The translations under genes were made by a program, and so were the position numbers. From Bacteroidales bacterium (GTDB taxonomy: Bacteria > Bacteroidota > Bacteroidia > Bacteroidales > Muribaculaceae), in contig QAMW01000044.1 of assembly GCA_003150235.1 (NCBI GenBank), positions 1 to 64,000 of the forward strand: 64,000 bases of DNA. The letters are read 5' to 3'. This document shows, piece after piece, positions 7,887 through 16,629 of the stretch (positions are counted from its first letter, which is position 1; the number at the start of each line of letters is the position of its first letter). A model generated the notes under the pieces. It was not told where the DNA came from. It searched no databases and worked only from the letters and a program-made list of their open reading frames with translations.

Positions 7887-9401
7887 TCATCTTTTGGATT
7901 TGTAACGTTCACAGTCTAATTTGAAAGAATGAATATTATAGGGAGAAAACTCATACATCTGGAGACCCCAAAACAGTGATTGTGGTAAAAGCTTTGAATC
8001 CTCGGAGCAATTCCTAATATATGCAGGGGTTATTTTATTGAAGAAAATGGTACTCCCATCAAGTATAACCGGAATAGAATATGTATCCATTTTAATAATA
8101 GATTGCAACTTATCCGCCATTAACAATTCTATCTGAACACCATCAAGAGCTGCTTCTAGCCTTATACAAGTAGAACAGTCTAATCCTATTTTTATACCAA
8201 CGCCTTCAAGAATTTCGTTTAAGTCGGCTTGTTTTTTATTTTTTAGTATGAATTTTTCAGTTATAAATGGCATAAAATATCTTGCTTCATTTAGTGCTTC
8301 AATTATTCTTTGCCAATATTTTCCATCTTTTAAATTCTCATAATCGACCCATACTCGCAATCCATTGTCCCGCAAATAATTTACAAGAGATCTAACTGTA
8401 TCTGTATCCTCACTTGCATGAGAAATAAAGAAATCAAATTTTTTATCATGTAATTTCTCCTCCTCCTTTATCTTTGACTGAGAATTTAAAGAAGACGTTA
8501 CGAGACTTAGTACATTTAACATTTGAGATTCCTTCTCAAATTTAATATCTCTTAAAAATTGATTAAGACCACTATCTTCATCACGTTCTTCATAACTCAT
8601 ATAAACACCCTTTACATTATCATAAATATCCCCTCCATATATTGGAGTTATGATAAATCGAAATAACCAATCTTTCGTAGTATTACCTAAAATCAACAGG
8701 GTTTTTCTACTTAACCCATTGCTAACGTATGCATTGAGGTTCTTTAATCCGTATTCTGAAGAAAAAGAAGACTTTAGAAATTTAAGTAGAACTTTGTCGT
8801 CATATCCCCAGTTTGAATCTTCAATTTTTGCGCGACCAAAAAGATGAAAAATACAATTGGTAGGTAAAGGAGAGTCATTGCGAGTTTCGATATGATTGTA
8901 ATAGCTTGTATATCCCTCAAGATGTTTTTCAAGAATTGGGAAACAAGTTGTCGTTATTATTAAAGGGAATTTAGTACTTTCAAGAAATTTAATGACTTCG
9001 GTTTTAATTCCTATTCCATCAATCAATTCATCGTCGTCATCAATAATCACATTATAAATATCCTCATAGATATCATGTCCTATTTTAGATCGTAGTAACC
9101 CCAATCCGTAATACACATCGTTAAGTGTGTCATCAAGTTCTTTTTCAGTAAAATTTAGGGTTACTCCCCTTTTATGATAATATAAAATAATATGTTCAAC
9201 AATAAATGAATGTAGCGATTGACATTCTCCAGTTATTTTGCTAGTATAGATAAACATATCTTCACAAACAACAGGAACAAGCGAATTATGCGAAAGAAGC
9301 CGTTTGATTTTCTTCACAGTGTCAGAAGCCGTATCTATGGCTAGTTGGTCGTTCGCGTTATTCAAACGAATGTATGGCGTAATTCTTTCGATTACTGACA
9401 T
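7887..9401 (-). CDS. SIR2-like/TIR fusion protein
   Basis: A 504-residue protein. The N-terminal half (to about 265) follows the SIR2-like pattern of defence proteins: LVPVVCEDMF, then KFPLIITTTCFPILEKHL where active enzymes have TTNYD, CIFHLFGRA where they have HLHG, and LLILGNTTKDWLFRFII near the end. The Asn of the NAD site is replaced, so this SIR2 may be inactive or altered. The C-terminal half is a clear TIR: FDFFISHASEDTDTVRSLV, LRVWVDYENLKDGKYW, and CSTCIRLEAALDG supplying the likely catalytic Glu. TIR and SIR2 domains both use NAD, so the fusion is a probable NADase or NAD sensor. It is co-transcribed with the nSTAND gene and shares its AT-richness, suggesting that the pair moved in together. 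Confidence 0.8.
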   Translation of the reverse strand: MSVIERITPYIRLNNANDQLAIDTASDTVKKIKRLLSHNSLVPVVCEDMFIYTSKITGECQSLHSFIVEHIILYYHKRGVTLNFTEKELDDTLNDVYYGLGLLRSKIGHDIYEDIYNVIIDDDDELIDGIGIKTEVIKFLESTKFPLIITTTCFPILEKHLEGYTSYYNHIETRNDSPLPTNCIFHLFGRAKIEDSNWGYDDKVLLKFLKSSFSSEYGLKNLNAYVSNGLSRKTLLILGNTTKDWLFRFIITPIYGGDIYDNVKGVYMSYEERDEDSGLNQFLRDIKFEKESQMLNVLSLVTSSLNSQSKIKEEEKLHDKKFDFFISHASEDTDTVRSLVNYLRDNGLRVWVDYENLKDGKYWQRIIEALNEARYFMPFITEKFILKNKKQADLNEILEGVGIKIGLDCSTCIRLEAALDGVQIELLMADKLQSIIKMDTYSIPVILDGSTIFFNKITPAYIRNCSEDSKLLPQSLFWGLQMYEFSPYNIHSFKLDCERYKSKR

Positions 9402-9442
9402 AATATTACTGCAAATACTAATTGAGTTGACTGGCTAAAGAT

Positions 9443-9880
9443 TTAGTCCTCGAAGGCTTTGCAGTTTATGTGCTTGCCAGTGATTTCTTCGAGGAAGTCG
9501 ATGCGCATTACCATAAGGAGGTCTTTGGTGTATTCGTAGAGCAAGCTTATATAGTAAGTTACATCTTCATGGTTGGATTTAGTGATGCGCTCCCATAATG
9601 TGATACGCTTGGCATCCTTATAGGCTGCATCAATAGCCTCGCGGTCATCTTCAGTCATGAGCCAACGAAGTTTTTGCTCTTCCAATACCAGCGGAGTATC
9701 AGAAAACTCTTTCCAAAGCTCTATAAGATACTCACGAAATTCTGCCTCTATTTTTAATGGCAAATCTTTGGTATACTCTCCAATGGTTTCGGATTTTGAA
9801 CATCCGAAACCACTGGGAAAATATTTATTAAGCAGTTCTTGCTCTTTCTTTCTACAAAGAATTTCTATTTTGCTTTCCAT
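9443..9880 (-). CDS. Hypothetical protein of the TIR/RyR operon
   Basis: A 145-residue soluble, charged, mostly helical protein with no signal peptide. Features are CRKKEQELLNKYFPSGFGCS near the start and WLMTEDDREAIDAAYKDAKR in the middle. I do not recognise a family. It lies 6 bases after the zinc-ribbon gene and 41 bases before the SIR2-TIR gene, so it probably belongs to the same transcript. The composition is more balanced than that of the two AT-rich genes downstream, so the border between the old operon and the added pair may fall in the 41-base gap. Confidence 0.6.
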   Translation of the reverse strand: MESKIEILCRKKEQELLNKYFPSGFGCSKSETIGEYTKDLPLKIEAEFREYLIELWKEFSDTPLVLEEQKLRWLMTEDDREAIDAAYKDAKRITLWERITKSNHEDVTYYISLLYEYTKDLLMVMRIDFLEEITGKHINCKAFED

Positions 9881-9886
9881 GTCGGA

Positions 9887-10411
9887 TTAGTTAAGTGGAG
9901 AACCACAGTTGGAGCAGAAACGAGCGTTGTCAGCGAGTTTTGCGCCGCAGTTTGTGCAGAACTTGCCGGCACCGGGAACTGGAGGTGGTGTTACACCACC
10001 TGTATAAGTCGCCCCGGTATTTTCGCTTATTACGGCTTGGGCAGCAGCGAGAGCCTTGTCATCAAGGTCTGATTGCTGAATGAGACCCCAAATTTGCGTA
10101 AGGAGTACCGGCCAGAAGAACAGCATCGAAATAACAGTAGGCAACGCCTGTTGTCCGAAGATACCCACTCCTGCTTCAAACGAGATACAGTTGTTCTGAG
10201 GAATAAGTGTTATCTTCAGAGCCGTCTTCATACCTACGATAGCCTTGAAAACACCACCTTTTGTTACGGAGATGTCAACGCCTCCGCTAATGAGGTTATC
10301 TCGGTTGATTTCATAACCGTCAGCCGCGAATGTATGGCAGATGCGGTCTGACATTGCTGGTATTAGTGAGGGATCGCCATTTAGAATGGTCTTGGTATTG
10401 AATGCGCCCAT
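9887..10411 (-). CDS. Zinc-ribbon protein with one hydrophobic segment
   Basis: A 174-residue protein. The N-terminal half is a beta-rich soluble domain (residues 1-80), followed by a hydrophobic segment around VISMLFFWPVLLTQIWGLI. A proline-rich linker leads to a C-terminal zinc ribbon, FCTNCGAKLADNARFCSNCG, with two CxxC knuckles. The same type of ribbon ends the M48 protease two genes upstream in the operon, so the two proteins may share a binding partner. The N-terminal domain is not recognised. It is spaced 2 bases from the preceding gene. Confidence 0.65.
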   Translation of the reverse strand: MGAFNTKTILNGDPSLIPAMSDRICHTFAADGYEINRDNLISGGVDISVTKGGVFKAIVGMKTALKITLIPQNNCISFEAGVGIFGQQALPTVISMLFFWPVLLTQIWGLIQQSDLDDKALAAAQAVISENTGATYTGGVTPPPVPGAGKFCTNCGAKLADNARFCSNCGSPLN

Positions 10412-10413
10412 AT

Positions 10414-10677
10414 TTATTTGCAGAGATCTTGAAGTCCGTAATTGTGATAAGCGGCAAAAAGAACGGCCATCTCCGAGATAGCATCAACGATTGCCGACTG
10501 TTGTTCTTCGTTGCAGAGTTCCTGCAAACGTCGCAGCGATGCGACCGCTGCGTCTGCTTGCTGTTTCAGTTCATCATCTGTAACGATGCCGTCTTCCATG
10601 ATGGTTTTGTATGAGGGATGGTTCACTACAATATCACTGATATTGAGTATGCCGTCTTTGTCGAAAAGTGTATTCAT
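10414..10677 (-). CDS. Small hypothetical protein
   Basis: An 87-residue acidic helical protein (DDELKQQADAAVASLRRLQE then LCNEEQQSAIVDAISEMAVL). It has no membrane segment and no metal motif. It sits between the M48 protease (12 bases) and the zinc-ribbon protein (2 bases), so it is almost certainly translated from the same message and may be a partner of one of them. No family is recognised. Confidence 0.6.
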   Translation of the reverse strand: MNTLFDKDGILNISDIVVNHPSYKTIMEDGIVTDDELKQQADAAVASLRRLQELCNEEQQSAIVDAISEMAVLFAAYHNYGLQDLCK

Positions 10678-10689
10678 ATATCGTTTGGT

Positions 10690-11565
10690 TTATTTAAGTT
10701 TGGTTCCACAATGGCGGCAGAATGCCCATGATTCGTCAACAGGTTTGTGGCAGTTGGGACATCTACCTTCCAAGATGGAGTTGAGATTAGCCATGATGTT
10801 GATATATTCCTGAGAGTCCTTCCATTTAAGAATTTCACGAACTCGGACAGCGGCAAAGGGATGGTCAATGCCCATTACGGCATAGATTTGAAGAGTCTTG
10901 TTCCACAGTCCGTCCTTGCAGATTGAATCGTAGATATCGGCTTGCTTCGCCCATTCCTCAACATTTACGCTTTCGGTGATTGACTTTGGGCCTCCTGCAA
11001 GGCGAACCATAACGCGGGAGACTGTTTCTGGCGAAGTGACAATCGCTCCTGCGCGGTCGCACGATAATTCGCTTTTGCGTTTCCAGTAGAGAAGAGCAAA
11101 TTTAATTGGAAGAGTTAACGCGCCCAAAAGACCGAAGGCATCGGCATTCTCAATCAGCATATCAGCCATATTACGATAAAGCACGTGGCGGCAAAGTATA
11201 TGCCCACATTCGTGACCTATGACTGCATCCAGCTCGTCATCATTAAGCATCTCGACCAAACCTGAAGTAACCGTGATGAATATTTTGGTGTCGCCAAAAG
11301 TATATGCATTTGGCATCGGGTTCATCTCAAGGTAGAACTCCGGTTCTTCAATCCCTAGCTTCTGACATATCGGCGGAAGATGATGATAAAGCTCGGGAAG
11401 TTGTGTTTCGGAAAGACGAATGCATTTGGCCATATTTGTTCCGTAGAACAAACGCTCATAGCCGAGCGCATAGAACTTCTTTACGAGAGTCGGGAATCCG
11501 GGTATGGACTCAAGCTGTCGTAAAGCTGCCGCATCTTCAGGATGAATGAAATCTGATGGTTTCAT
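10690..11565 (-). CDS. M48-family zinc metalloprotease with a C-terminal zinc ribbon
   Basis: A 291-residue protein. The zinc site is HECGH at residues 118-122 (in DAVIGHECGHILCRH), with the third ligand in SELSCDRAG near 165, as in M48 (HtpX/Ste24-like) peptidases. One weak hydrophobic stretch (about 140-160) could dip into the membrane. The C-terminus is a zinc ribbon, CPNCHKPVDESWAFCRHCG, matching the one in the gene at 9887-10411. It has its own promoter inside the operon (11602-11632). In context it may cleave membrane or signalling partners of the TIR/RyR proteins; the substrate is unknown. Confidence 0.85.
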   Translation of the reverse strand: MKPSDFIHPEDAAALRQLESIPGFPTLVKKFYALGYERLFYGTNMAKCIRLSETQLPELYHHLPPICQKLGIEEPEFYLEMNPMPNAYTFGDTKIFITVTSGLVEMLNDDELDAVIGHECGHILCRHVLYRNMADMLIENADAFGLLGALTLPIKFALLYWKRKSELSCDRAGAIVTSPETVSRVMVRLAGGPKSITESVNVEEWAKQADIYDSICKDGLWNKTLQIYAVMGIDHPFAAVRVREILKWKDSQEYINIMANLNSILEGRCPNCHKPVDESWAFCRHCGTKLK

Positions 11566-11601
11566 GATATATTAACGATTGGCATATACTATTCCAAGTT
11601 G

Positions 11602-11632
11602 CAAATGTAACTTATTTTTTTGAGATTACAAA
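11602..11632 (-). promoter_or_regulatory. Internal operon promoter before the M48 protease gene
   Basis: Read on the minus strand, TTTG (11632-11629), 19 bases, TACATTTG (11609-11602) is a close match to the Bacteroidetes -33/-7 promoter. It is 36 bases ahead of the protease start and overlaps the last codons of the RyR gene. It would let the downstream genes be expressed apart from the head of the operon. Confidence 0.65.
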
Positions 11633-11908
11633 GCCCAACTTCAAGATTAACTTTAATGTTTCCTGAGATGTAGCTCTGTCGTATTCTTTTTCGCTTTCGG
11701 GAAGATTGTCATATGCAACCATGCAAGGAGTCTCTTTCTTGGCATCGTTGCGGACTGGTCCATACGTCCAACCCTCCGCAAGACGATTTTTCGCCCATAC
11801 TTCATGCACATTCTTTGCCATTTCCTCAATAAGAGGAAGTAACTCTTCGGGAAGCTCCACATCGGAAGTCTCAGCCGGATTGGGGATATATTCTTTTGCC
11901 ATAGTCAT
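11612..11908 (-). CDS. Stand-alone RyR-domain protein
   Basis: I start at ATG 11908 (MTMAKEYIPNP), just after the stop of the TIR gene; upstream in-frame ATGs lie inside that gene. The 98-residue product is essentially a single RyR repeat: VHEVWAKNRLAEGWTYGPVR, a KK..P..V.Y.NLPESEKEYDR core, then LKLILKLGF. This module, named after the ryanodine receptor, is predicted in bacteria to bind NAD-derived or similar nucleotides. It closely resembles the C-terminus of the protein at 15676-16629 in the same operon, so one may have arisen from the other. As a minimal sensor it could bind the product of the neighbouring TIR enzymes. Confidence 0.8.
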   Translation of the reverse strand: MTMAKEYIPNPAETSDVELPEELLPLIEEMAKNVHEVWAKNRLAEGWTYGPVRNDAKKETPCMVAYDNLPESEKEYDRATSQETLKLILKLGFVISKK

Positions 11909-11954
11909 TGTGTTTTTGAAGTAAAGAGCCTTTTGGCAGCATAAAACTATCAGC

Positions 11955-13949
11955 TCATCTTTGTGACGGTAATTCGCATGAGTAGATTGTGGATTCATCA
12001 CAAAATGAGTATCGAATCGAGGAGCCATCGTCTGAAATCTCACAATATTCTATTGCTCCCAAACGCTCACCGGGGGTGATTCTATATGGCAATTCCACCA
12101 CTCTTTGAAGCTGGATTTTGTCAATATCATAAATCCTCAAGATACCCCCCGAACTTACTACATATAGTTTTTTGTCAATAACTTTTGCCGAGACAAGAAC
12201 ACTCTCGCCATGTGAGAGATCTAATTCGTGCCCCATGGATTCGTTTCCATCCCATACATAGCTATCCATCGCGCCGAGCATTACGCCGTTTTTGGCATTG
12301 TATATGCGGTGTTTACCTTGCTCGACAATTGCTATAATCTTGTTATGAGGACAATAAAGAACTTCCTTGAGATATTCCTGGCCGTTTCCCATGCTTGAGT
12401 TACGGATAACCTCAATCTTCCTTGGGTGGCTTTCGAAATTATAATAAATTGTATTGTCTCCAGTCCTGATATTTAGAGGATCAGGGTTTTTGTCGGATGG
12501 ATTTTTCGGACATCCAATAACAGTTTTGTACGGCAGATGCGAAATTGTGTCAGGCCGGATATTGCGGGTGAATATATCCTTGCCAATCCTAAGATACTCA
12601 CCTGAAGGGCTGAAAACGAAATCCGAATCATAGTATCCTTTGAAAAACTGAACAAAGTCGTGTTCATTTTCGTCATAAAGGGCGGCTCGTCCGTTCCCTA
12701 AAAAAAGTACTTCATTGAACGGACGGTTATACAGAATTTGCAATCCGGGCCAAATGGAATCATGAAGTTCGGCAGATACTTCCTTTCGATTATGTGTAGC
12801 TATGACGATGTTGTTCTCGTACCTGAAGATATTACCGCATATACGATTTAACGAGTCCAAGTCAATATATCCTGGTCCTTCATCGTTTATGATATCGGTA
12901 GATTCTAACAGCGAGTCAATAAAATTACCATCAAAATCGTAATGCTTCAACTGAAAGTCTTCGGCATCCCATTCAAATATACCGCCCCACGAACACGCAA
13001 AAATTTTTTTGCCGTCATTTGTATATCCAAATATGGAGATATTCATCACACTCTCGGGCTCATCGTTGGTTGAAAGCATTACTTCGACGTTACTCCTAAT
13101 ATAGTGAACCCAATAGCCCCAGTCATCGGAAAATACAATAATCGGTTCGGTTGGATGATATGACACATTCAGCAAAAAATTTCGCGATTCATTTCCGCGC
13201 AGACTTCCAGTGTAAATATACCTATCGGAGTTTGAATGCAACTGTGAAACCGTCTTATTCTCTTCCTCTAGTGACTTGATCAACGATGTCAGTTGCTCGT
13301 TCTGGCGCTTAATAGTGCTATTTTTATTCCAGAATATCAGCGAGATAGTTATTGCGACGAGCATCAGTGCCATGATAGAGACTGTCGTAACGAGGTTCCT
13401 GCGTCTCTTCTCCTTTTCGTGTCGCTGCCATAAGGCGTCGAAACGGAGATTGAACATCCGAGCGATTACTTTGATGGCAGCAGCATCTCGACCCATCTCA
13501 TTGATGTTAATGCCGAGTATTTCCTTTTCACCAGTAAGTTGACATAGGCCTTCTGGGAAGCATTCGTCTTCTGGAATTGAGGCATTCGGAGTTCCTCCTA
13601 TGATGAATGGAATGATATAATTCTCTCTGCCTTGGTCAATGAAGTGTTGAACTTCTTTAGAGACCCATGGACTTTTTGCAGAACGAGGAGAACAGATGAC
13701 TATGAGATGCTTTGAACTATTGAGCCCTTTTTCAATCTCTGCTTTAAGATTTCCTCCTGACAGTTCCGACTGGTCACGGAAAACTGGTCGAATCTTATTG
13801 GGAAGTTCGGGTTTTTCTTTGCGAATGGCCGTAGGGAGGCTATATGACTCCAATTTCTTCTGAAGCCATTTAGCCCATTTCTCATCTTCACGTTTATAGC
13901 TAATGAATGCAAAATATTCGTATGGTTTATTTTGAGGTGTCGTATCCAT
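11955..13949 (-). CDS. TIR protein with membrane helix and beta-propeller-like C-terminus
   Basis: A 664-residue protein. The TIR domain covers about residues 10-150: YEYFAFISYKREDEKWAKWL, the loop VFRDQSELSGG, and SPWVSKEVQHF, which gives the usual catalytic Glu after Trp. A membrane helix follows (VTTVSIMALMLVAITISLIF, about 187-206), then a coiled coil (QNEQLTSLIKSLEEENKTV) and about 430 residues of repeating beta-strands of WD40/propeller character. The TIR faces the cytosol and the propeller the periplasm, so it may sense an envelope signal and trigger NAD cleavage. It overlaps the preceding protease gene by 23 bases. This TIR type (FRDQSEL) is common in bacterial TIR-TPR/WD40 proteins. 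Confidence 0.85.
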   Translation of the reverse strand: MDTTPQNKPYEYFAFISYKREDEKWAKWLQKKLESYSLPTAIRKEKPELPNKIRPVFRDQSELSGGNLKAEIEKGLNSSKHLIVICSPRSAKSPWVSKEVQHFIDQGRENYIIPFIIGGTPNASIPEDECFPEGLCQLTGEKEILGININEMGRDAAAIKVIARMFNLRFDALWQRHEKEKRRRNLVTTVSIMALMLVAITISLIFWNKNSTIKRQNEQLTSLIKSLEEENKTVSQLHSNSDRYIYTGSLRGNESRNFLLNVSYHPTEPIIVFSDDWGYWVHYIRSNVEVMLSTNDEPESVMNISIFGYTNDGKKIFACSWGGIFEWDAEDFQLKHYDFDGNFIDSLLESTDIINDEGPGYIDLDSLNRICGNIFRYENNIVIATHNRKEVSAELHDSIWPGLQILYNRPFNEVLFLGNGRAALYDENEHDFVQFFKGYYDSDFVFSPSGEYLRIGKDIFTRNIRPDTISHLPYKTVIGCPKNPSDKNPDPLNIRTGDNTIYYNFESHPRKIEVIRNSSMGNGQEYLKEVLYCPHNKIIAIVEQGKHRIYNAKNGVMLGAMDSYVWDGNESMGHELDLSHGESVLVSAKVIDKKLYVVSSGGILRIYDIDKIQLQRVVELPYRITPGERLGAIEYCEISDDGSSIRYSFCDESTIYSCELPSQR

Positions 13950-14631
13950 CGAGTATAATCATTGAATTTGTTAACGACTTAACGTAACGGCGAATATATT
14001 TGAATCCGAGAAGGAATGCAATGAGTATATAGAAACTGAAGTTTTCATCCAGTCCCATTGAGAAGCAGAGAGTATCGTATGTGCCATGAACTATAATCGG
14101 TAGAATCAAAGCAGCACACATATATACTTTCCTGTTCTTTTTGTCGAACCATCCAAATGAGAAGAACGCACCCATGATAATTGCGAAGAAGTAATGCATC
14201 GGCACTGACATCAATGCGCGCGAAATGCCCACTGAAATCCATTCATCTTCTGCTCCGAAAAGATAGAGGATGTTTTCAAGTCCGGCGAATCCCATACCGA
14301 TACAAACTGCATAGACGATGCCGTCAAACATCTCATCGAAATGCTTGCATCTTTTCGCCAAGAAGTATAAAGCGGCAAACTTCAATCCATCTTCCGGGAT
14401 AGCGGCATTTATGAATGAAGATAAAAACGCCCCGATAAATGTGTCTGTCGGAATGTCTGGCAATGCCAAATAGCCGATGAGTAAAACTACCGGGCCGCAG
14501 AGGATACCCAATCCCACGGCAGCAAATAGCCACCCCACAGGTTCAGGCCGCTTATCCTTCTGAATCATTATTATCGCCAGTATGATTGCCGGTGCAACCG
14601 CCGCTAATATCTTGAAATTTAGTTCAGACAT
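13927..14631 (-). CDS. PrsW-family intramembrane protease
   Basis: A 234-residue polytopic membrane protein with about seven hydrophobic segments. The family motifs are visible: IPEDGLKF (residues 78-85, usually EExxK), GMGFAGLENILY (112-123), MHYFFAIIMG (145-154) and VHGTYD (about 184-189). PrsW proteases cut anti-sigma factors or other membrane proteins inside the bilayer. The second Glu of EExxK is Asp here. It lies between two TIR-membrane-periplasmic proteins and two genes after the sigma/anti-sigma-like pair, so the natural guess is that it processes one of these. It overlaps the next gene by 23 bases, implying coupled translation. Confidence 0.85.
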   Translation of the reverse strand: MSELNFKILAAVAPAIILAIIMIQKDKRPEPVGWLFAAVGLGILCGPVVLLIGYLALPDIPTDTFIGAFLSSFINAAIPEDGLKFAALYFLAKRCKHFDEMFDGIVYAVCIGMGFAGLENILYLFGAEDEWISVGISRALMSVPMHYFFAIIMGAFFSFGWFDKKNRKVYMCAALILPIIVHGTYDTLCFSMGLDENFSFYILIAFLLGFKYIRRYVKSLTNSMIILDGYDTSK

Positions 14632-14645
14632 CTTATGTGTTAGAT

Positions 14646-15671
14646 TTAATTATCGCGTCTGAATTCAACTCTTTCAGTGTAATTACCATATTCATCAAGC
14701 AAAATGCCGGGACCTTCATTGCCGCTAATGAATGTCATTACAAGATTATTATATTCATTTAATGCTAATTTGATGTCGCAAATATTATTGTCACCACCAA
14801 TCATTTGCACAATAGCTTCTTTGCCGTCATTATTTAGACTGAAATTAATTACCTCCCAATATTCGGGCCATTGTATCATTGTGCCGCAGTATCCTTTACT
14901 GTTTTTTATATTTACAATCCCATCTTCGACAATACTTGCTTTCGAGTTCAATGGATCTAATACTAACTCGTAAACATGATTTATCCCTCCATAACCAGCA
15001 TTAGGTGAAGTATTTGTAAATGAGCCACAAAATCTCAGTAATTTAGTACGAGTGTCTGTTTCTTTCACCACGACATTAGAAGAAATAGTGTCTTCAACAT
15101 TAGAAGTATGTGGATTCCCAGAATCAGTTGGATGGTTTGTCGAATTGAATCTGATAAAAAATAAGACTGCAACTATTAAACAAATAGTCAATAACCACAT
15201 TGCAAATTTTAGGGAAAAAGTTTTATGTGGTTTTGATATGATAAATCGTTTTTTAAGAGTGCTGTAAAAATCGTTGAAATAATAGCGATTATATTCAGGA
15301 CCATTCTTTTTTGATACATTTTTTATGTCTGAGGGTAGATTTTCTGGGAATCCTTTTACGCTGTTAAGGAAAATAGGTATGATGTTTTTCTCTTTTTTAA
15401 GGGCATAAGCAAGTTCTTGACGCAACCAATCATTTTGAGGGTTAAAATGTGGATTTAACGTGCGATCGAAAGCATGCACATCAACAATGAGAATAAAATC
15501 TTTACACTCGTCTATACGATTTAGCAGAGACTTGTCGAAGTCTCCATTCCTTAATGTGTCAATATCAAAACTAACGATATAGCCATCTCTTGTAAGTAAG
15601 TCGTAGAGATGTTTGGCAGTATCATATCCACCTTCCCTCCGGTAACTAATAAATATATCGTATTTAGCCAT
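14646..15671 (-). CDS. TIR-membrane-extracytoplasmic domain protein
   Basis: A 341-residue protein. The TIR domain covers about residues 3-140: YDIFISYRREGGYDTAKHLY, IVSFDIDTLRNGDFDKSL, and NDWLRQELAYAL with the likely catalytic Glu. A membrane helix (FAMWLLTICLIVAVLFFIRF, about 158-177) and a Ser/Thr-rich linker lead to a C-terminal beta-rich domain of about 130 residues that is not recognised. The layout parallels the TIR protein at 11955-13949: cytosolic TIR, one membrane pass, outside sensor. The gene is more AT-rich than its neighbours, hinting at separate acquisition. It follows the C39-RyR gene by 4 bases. Confidence 0.85.
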   Translation of the reverse strand: MAKYDIFISYRREGGYDTAKHLYDLLTRDGYIVSFDIDTLRNGDFDKSLLNRIDECKDFILIVDVHAFDRTLNPHFNPQNDWLRQELAYALKKEKNIIPIFLNSVKGFPENLPSDIKNVSKKNGPEYNRYYFNDFYSTLKKRFIISKPHKTFSLKFAMWLLTICLIVAVLFFIRFNSTNHPTDSGNPHTSNVEDTISSNVVVKETDTRTKLLRFCGSFTNTSPNAGYGGINHVYELVLDPLNSKASIVEDGIVNIKNSKGYCGTMIQWPEYWEVINFSLNNDGKEAIVQMIGGDNNICDIKLALNEYNNLVMTFISGNEGPGILLDEYGNYTERVEFRRDN

Positions 15672-15675
15672 AATA

Positions 15676-16629
15676 TTAGTCGTTATTATTGTTAATAATG
15701 TCGTATCCCAGTCTGCGGACGAGGCGGAGGGTGTTCATTGCCATTATGCGGTCGTATTCTTTTTCGCTGTCGGGAAGCTGAGCGTAGGGGACGAGGTCGG
15801 GATGTTGTTTCTTTGCATCGTCCCGTACCGGGCCATAGGCCCAACCTTCGTCCATTCGGGCACGGGCCCAGATGTCGTGGGCGTTTTCGGCAATGGCTTC
15901 GGTCAAGTCCTCGAGGTCGGCATCAAGGTCAATATCCTCCACACTTATGGGTTGAGGATTATAACCAGCGACTTCTTTGGATATTTTTACCATGTAATTA
16001 CTGCTGCATTTCCATGCCTTCATGAAATCGTCACGTTCTACTCCCTCCTCTAAAAGTGTATCCAAATTGAGGTATTCAACATTATCAGCAGCTTCTTCAA
16101 CCAAAGTCATATATATAGCGTGATATTGAGGTGAAGGGGTATCGCTCTTTTCTCCAGACAATTGATTCTTATCTACAATAGCAATTACGTCATATCCTTC
16201 AGCGAGTGCCGACTCAATGTCTGAGAGGCTTGCGTCATATTTGCGTTCTACATGCAGTCCTTTCAATTCAAGAAGCCTGCCGACATGGTGCAATGGAGTG
16301 CCGTCTTCACGCACCCAGTTATTTGCCTTGGCTGTCTCAAGAAGCGTCCAGTGGTCTATGTCAAAATCATGATGTTGGAGAATGAAAGCCTCACACTCAA
16401 ACGAGCATAGGTTGTTAGGGTTCGCGGCAGCGAGTGCCCACATAGGGATTATTTGACGTTCTTCTTTTTGCGACTCGGAATCAATGGCATCAGAAAGAGA
16501 CAGGATTTCAGCCAATTCTTTGTCTGAGCCAATTGACGATATGACTTGATTAGCCTCATCAGCATTGACATTGCCATCAAGGAATGCGGCGAGAAGTTCG
16601 TCGGATATGTTGTTATGGTTATCGTCCAT
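15676..16629 (-). CDS. Anti-sigma-like / C39-like peptidase / RyR-domain protein
   Basis: I start at ATG 16629 (MDDNHNNISDELL), which overlaps the sigma-factor stop. The first 45 residues (ISDELLAAFLDGNVNADEAN) look like the short helical head of cytosolic anti-sigma factors. Residues 70-200 fit a C39/papain-like cysteine peptidase: CSFECEAFIL (75-84) with the candidate Cys, YHAIYMTLV with the His at 170, and EYLNLD with an Asp near 190. Residues 245-317 are an RyR repeat (HDIWARARMDEGWAYGPVRD, VPYAQLPDSEKEYDRIMAMN). One protein thus holds a sigma-binding head, a possible protease and a nucleotide-sensor module. It follows the sigma gene directly, as anti-sigma factors do. Confidence 0.75.
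   Translation of the reverse strand: MDDNHNNISDELLAAFLDGNVNADEANQVISSIGSDKELAEILSLSDAIDSESQKEERQIIPMWALAAANPNNLCSFECEAFILQHHDFDIDHWTLLETAKANNWVREDGTPLHHVGRLLELKGLHVERKYDASLSDIESALAEGYDVIAIVDKNQLSGEKSDTPSPQYHAIYMTLVEEAADNVEYLNLDTLLEEGVERDDFMKAWKCSSNYMVKISKEVAGYNPQPISVEDIDLDADLEDLTEAIAENAHDIWARARMDEGWAYGPVRDDAKKQHPDLVPYAQLPDSEKEYDRIMAMNTLRLVRRLGYDIINNNND

Noticed and set aside
5190..9401. Thoeris (ThsA/ThsB) system
   Set aside because: SIR2 and TIR are fused in one protein and no SLOG domain is seen; the gene content of the operon is much larger than Thoeris.
11909..12043. Longer N-terminus for the RyR protein, starting at 12043
   Set aside because: The extra 45 residues lie inside the TIR gene's 3' end in another frame and do not look like protein; the RyR repeat starts after ATG 11908.
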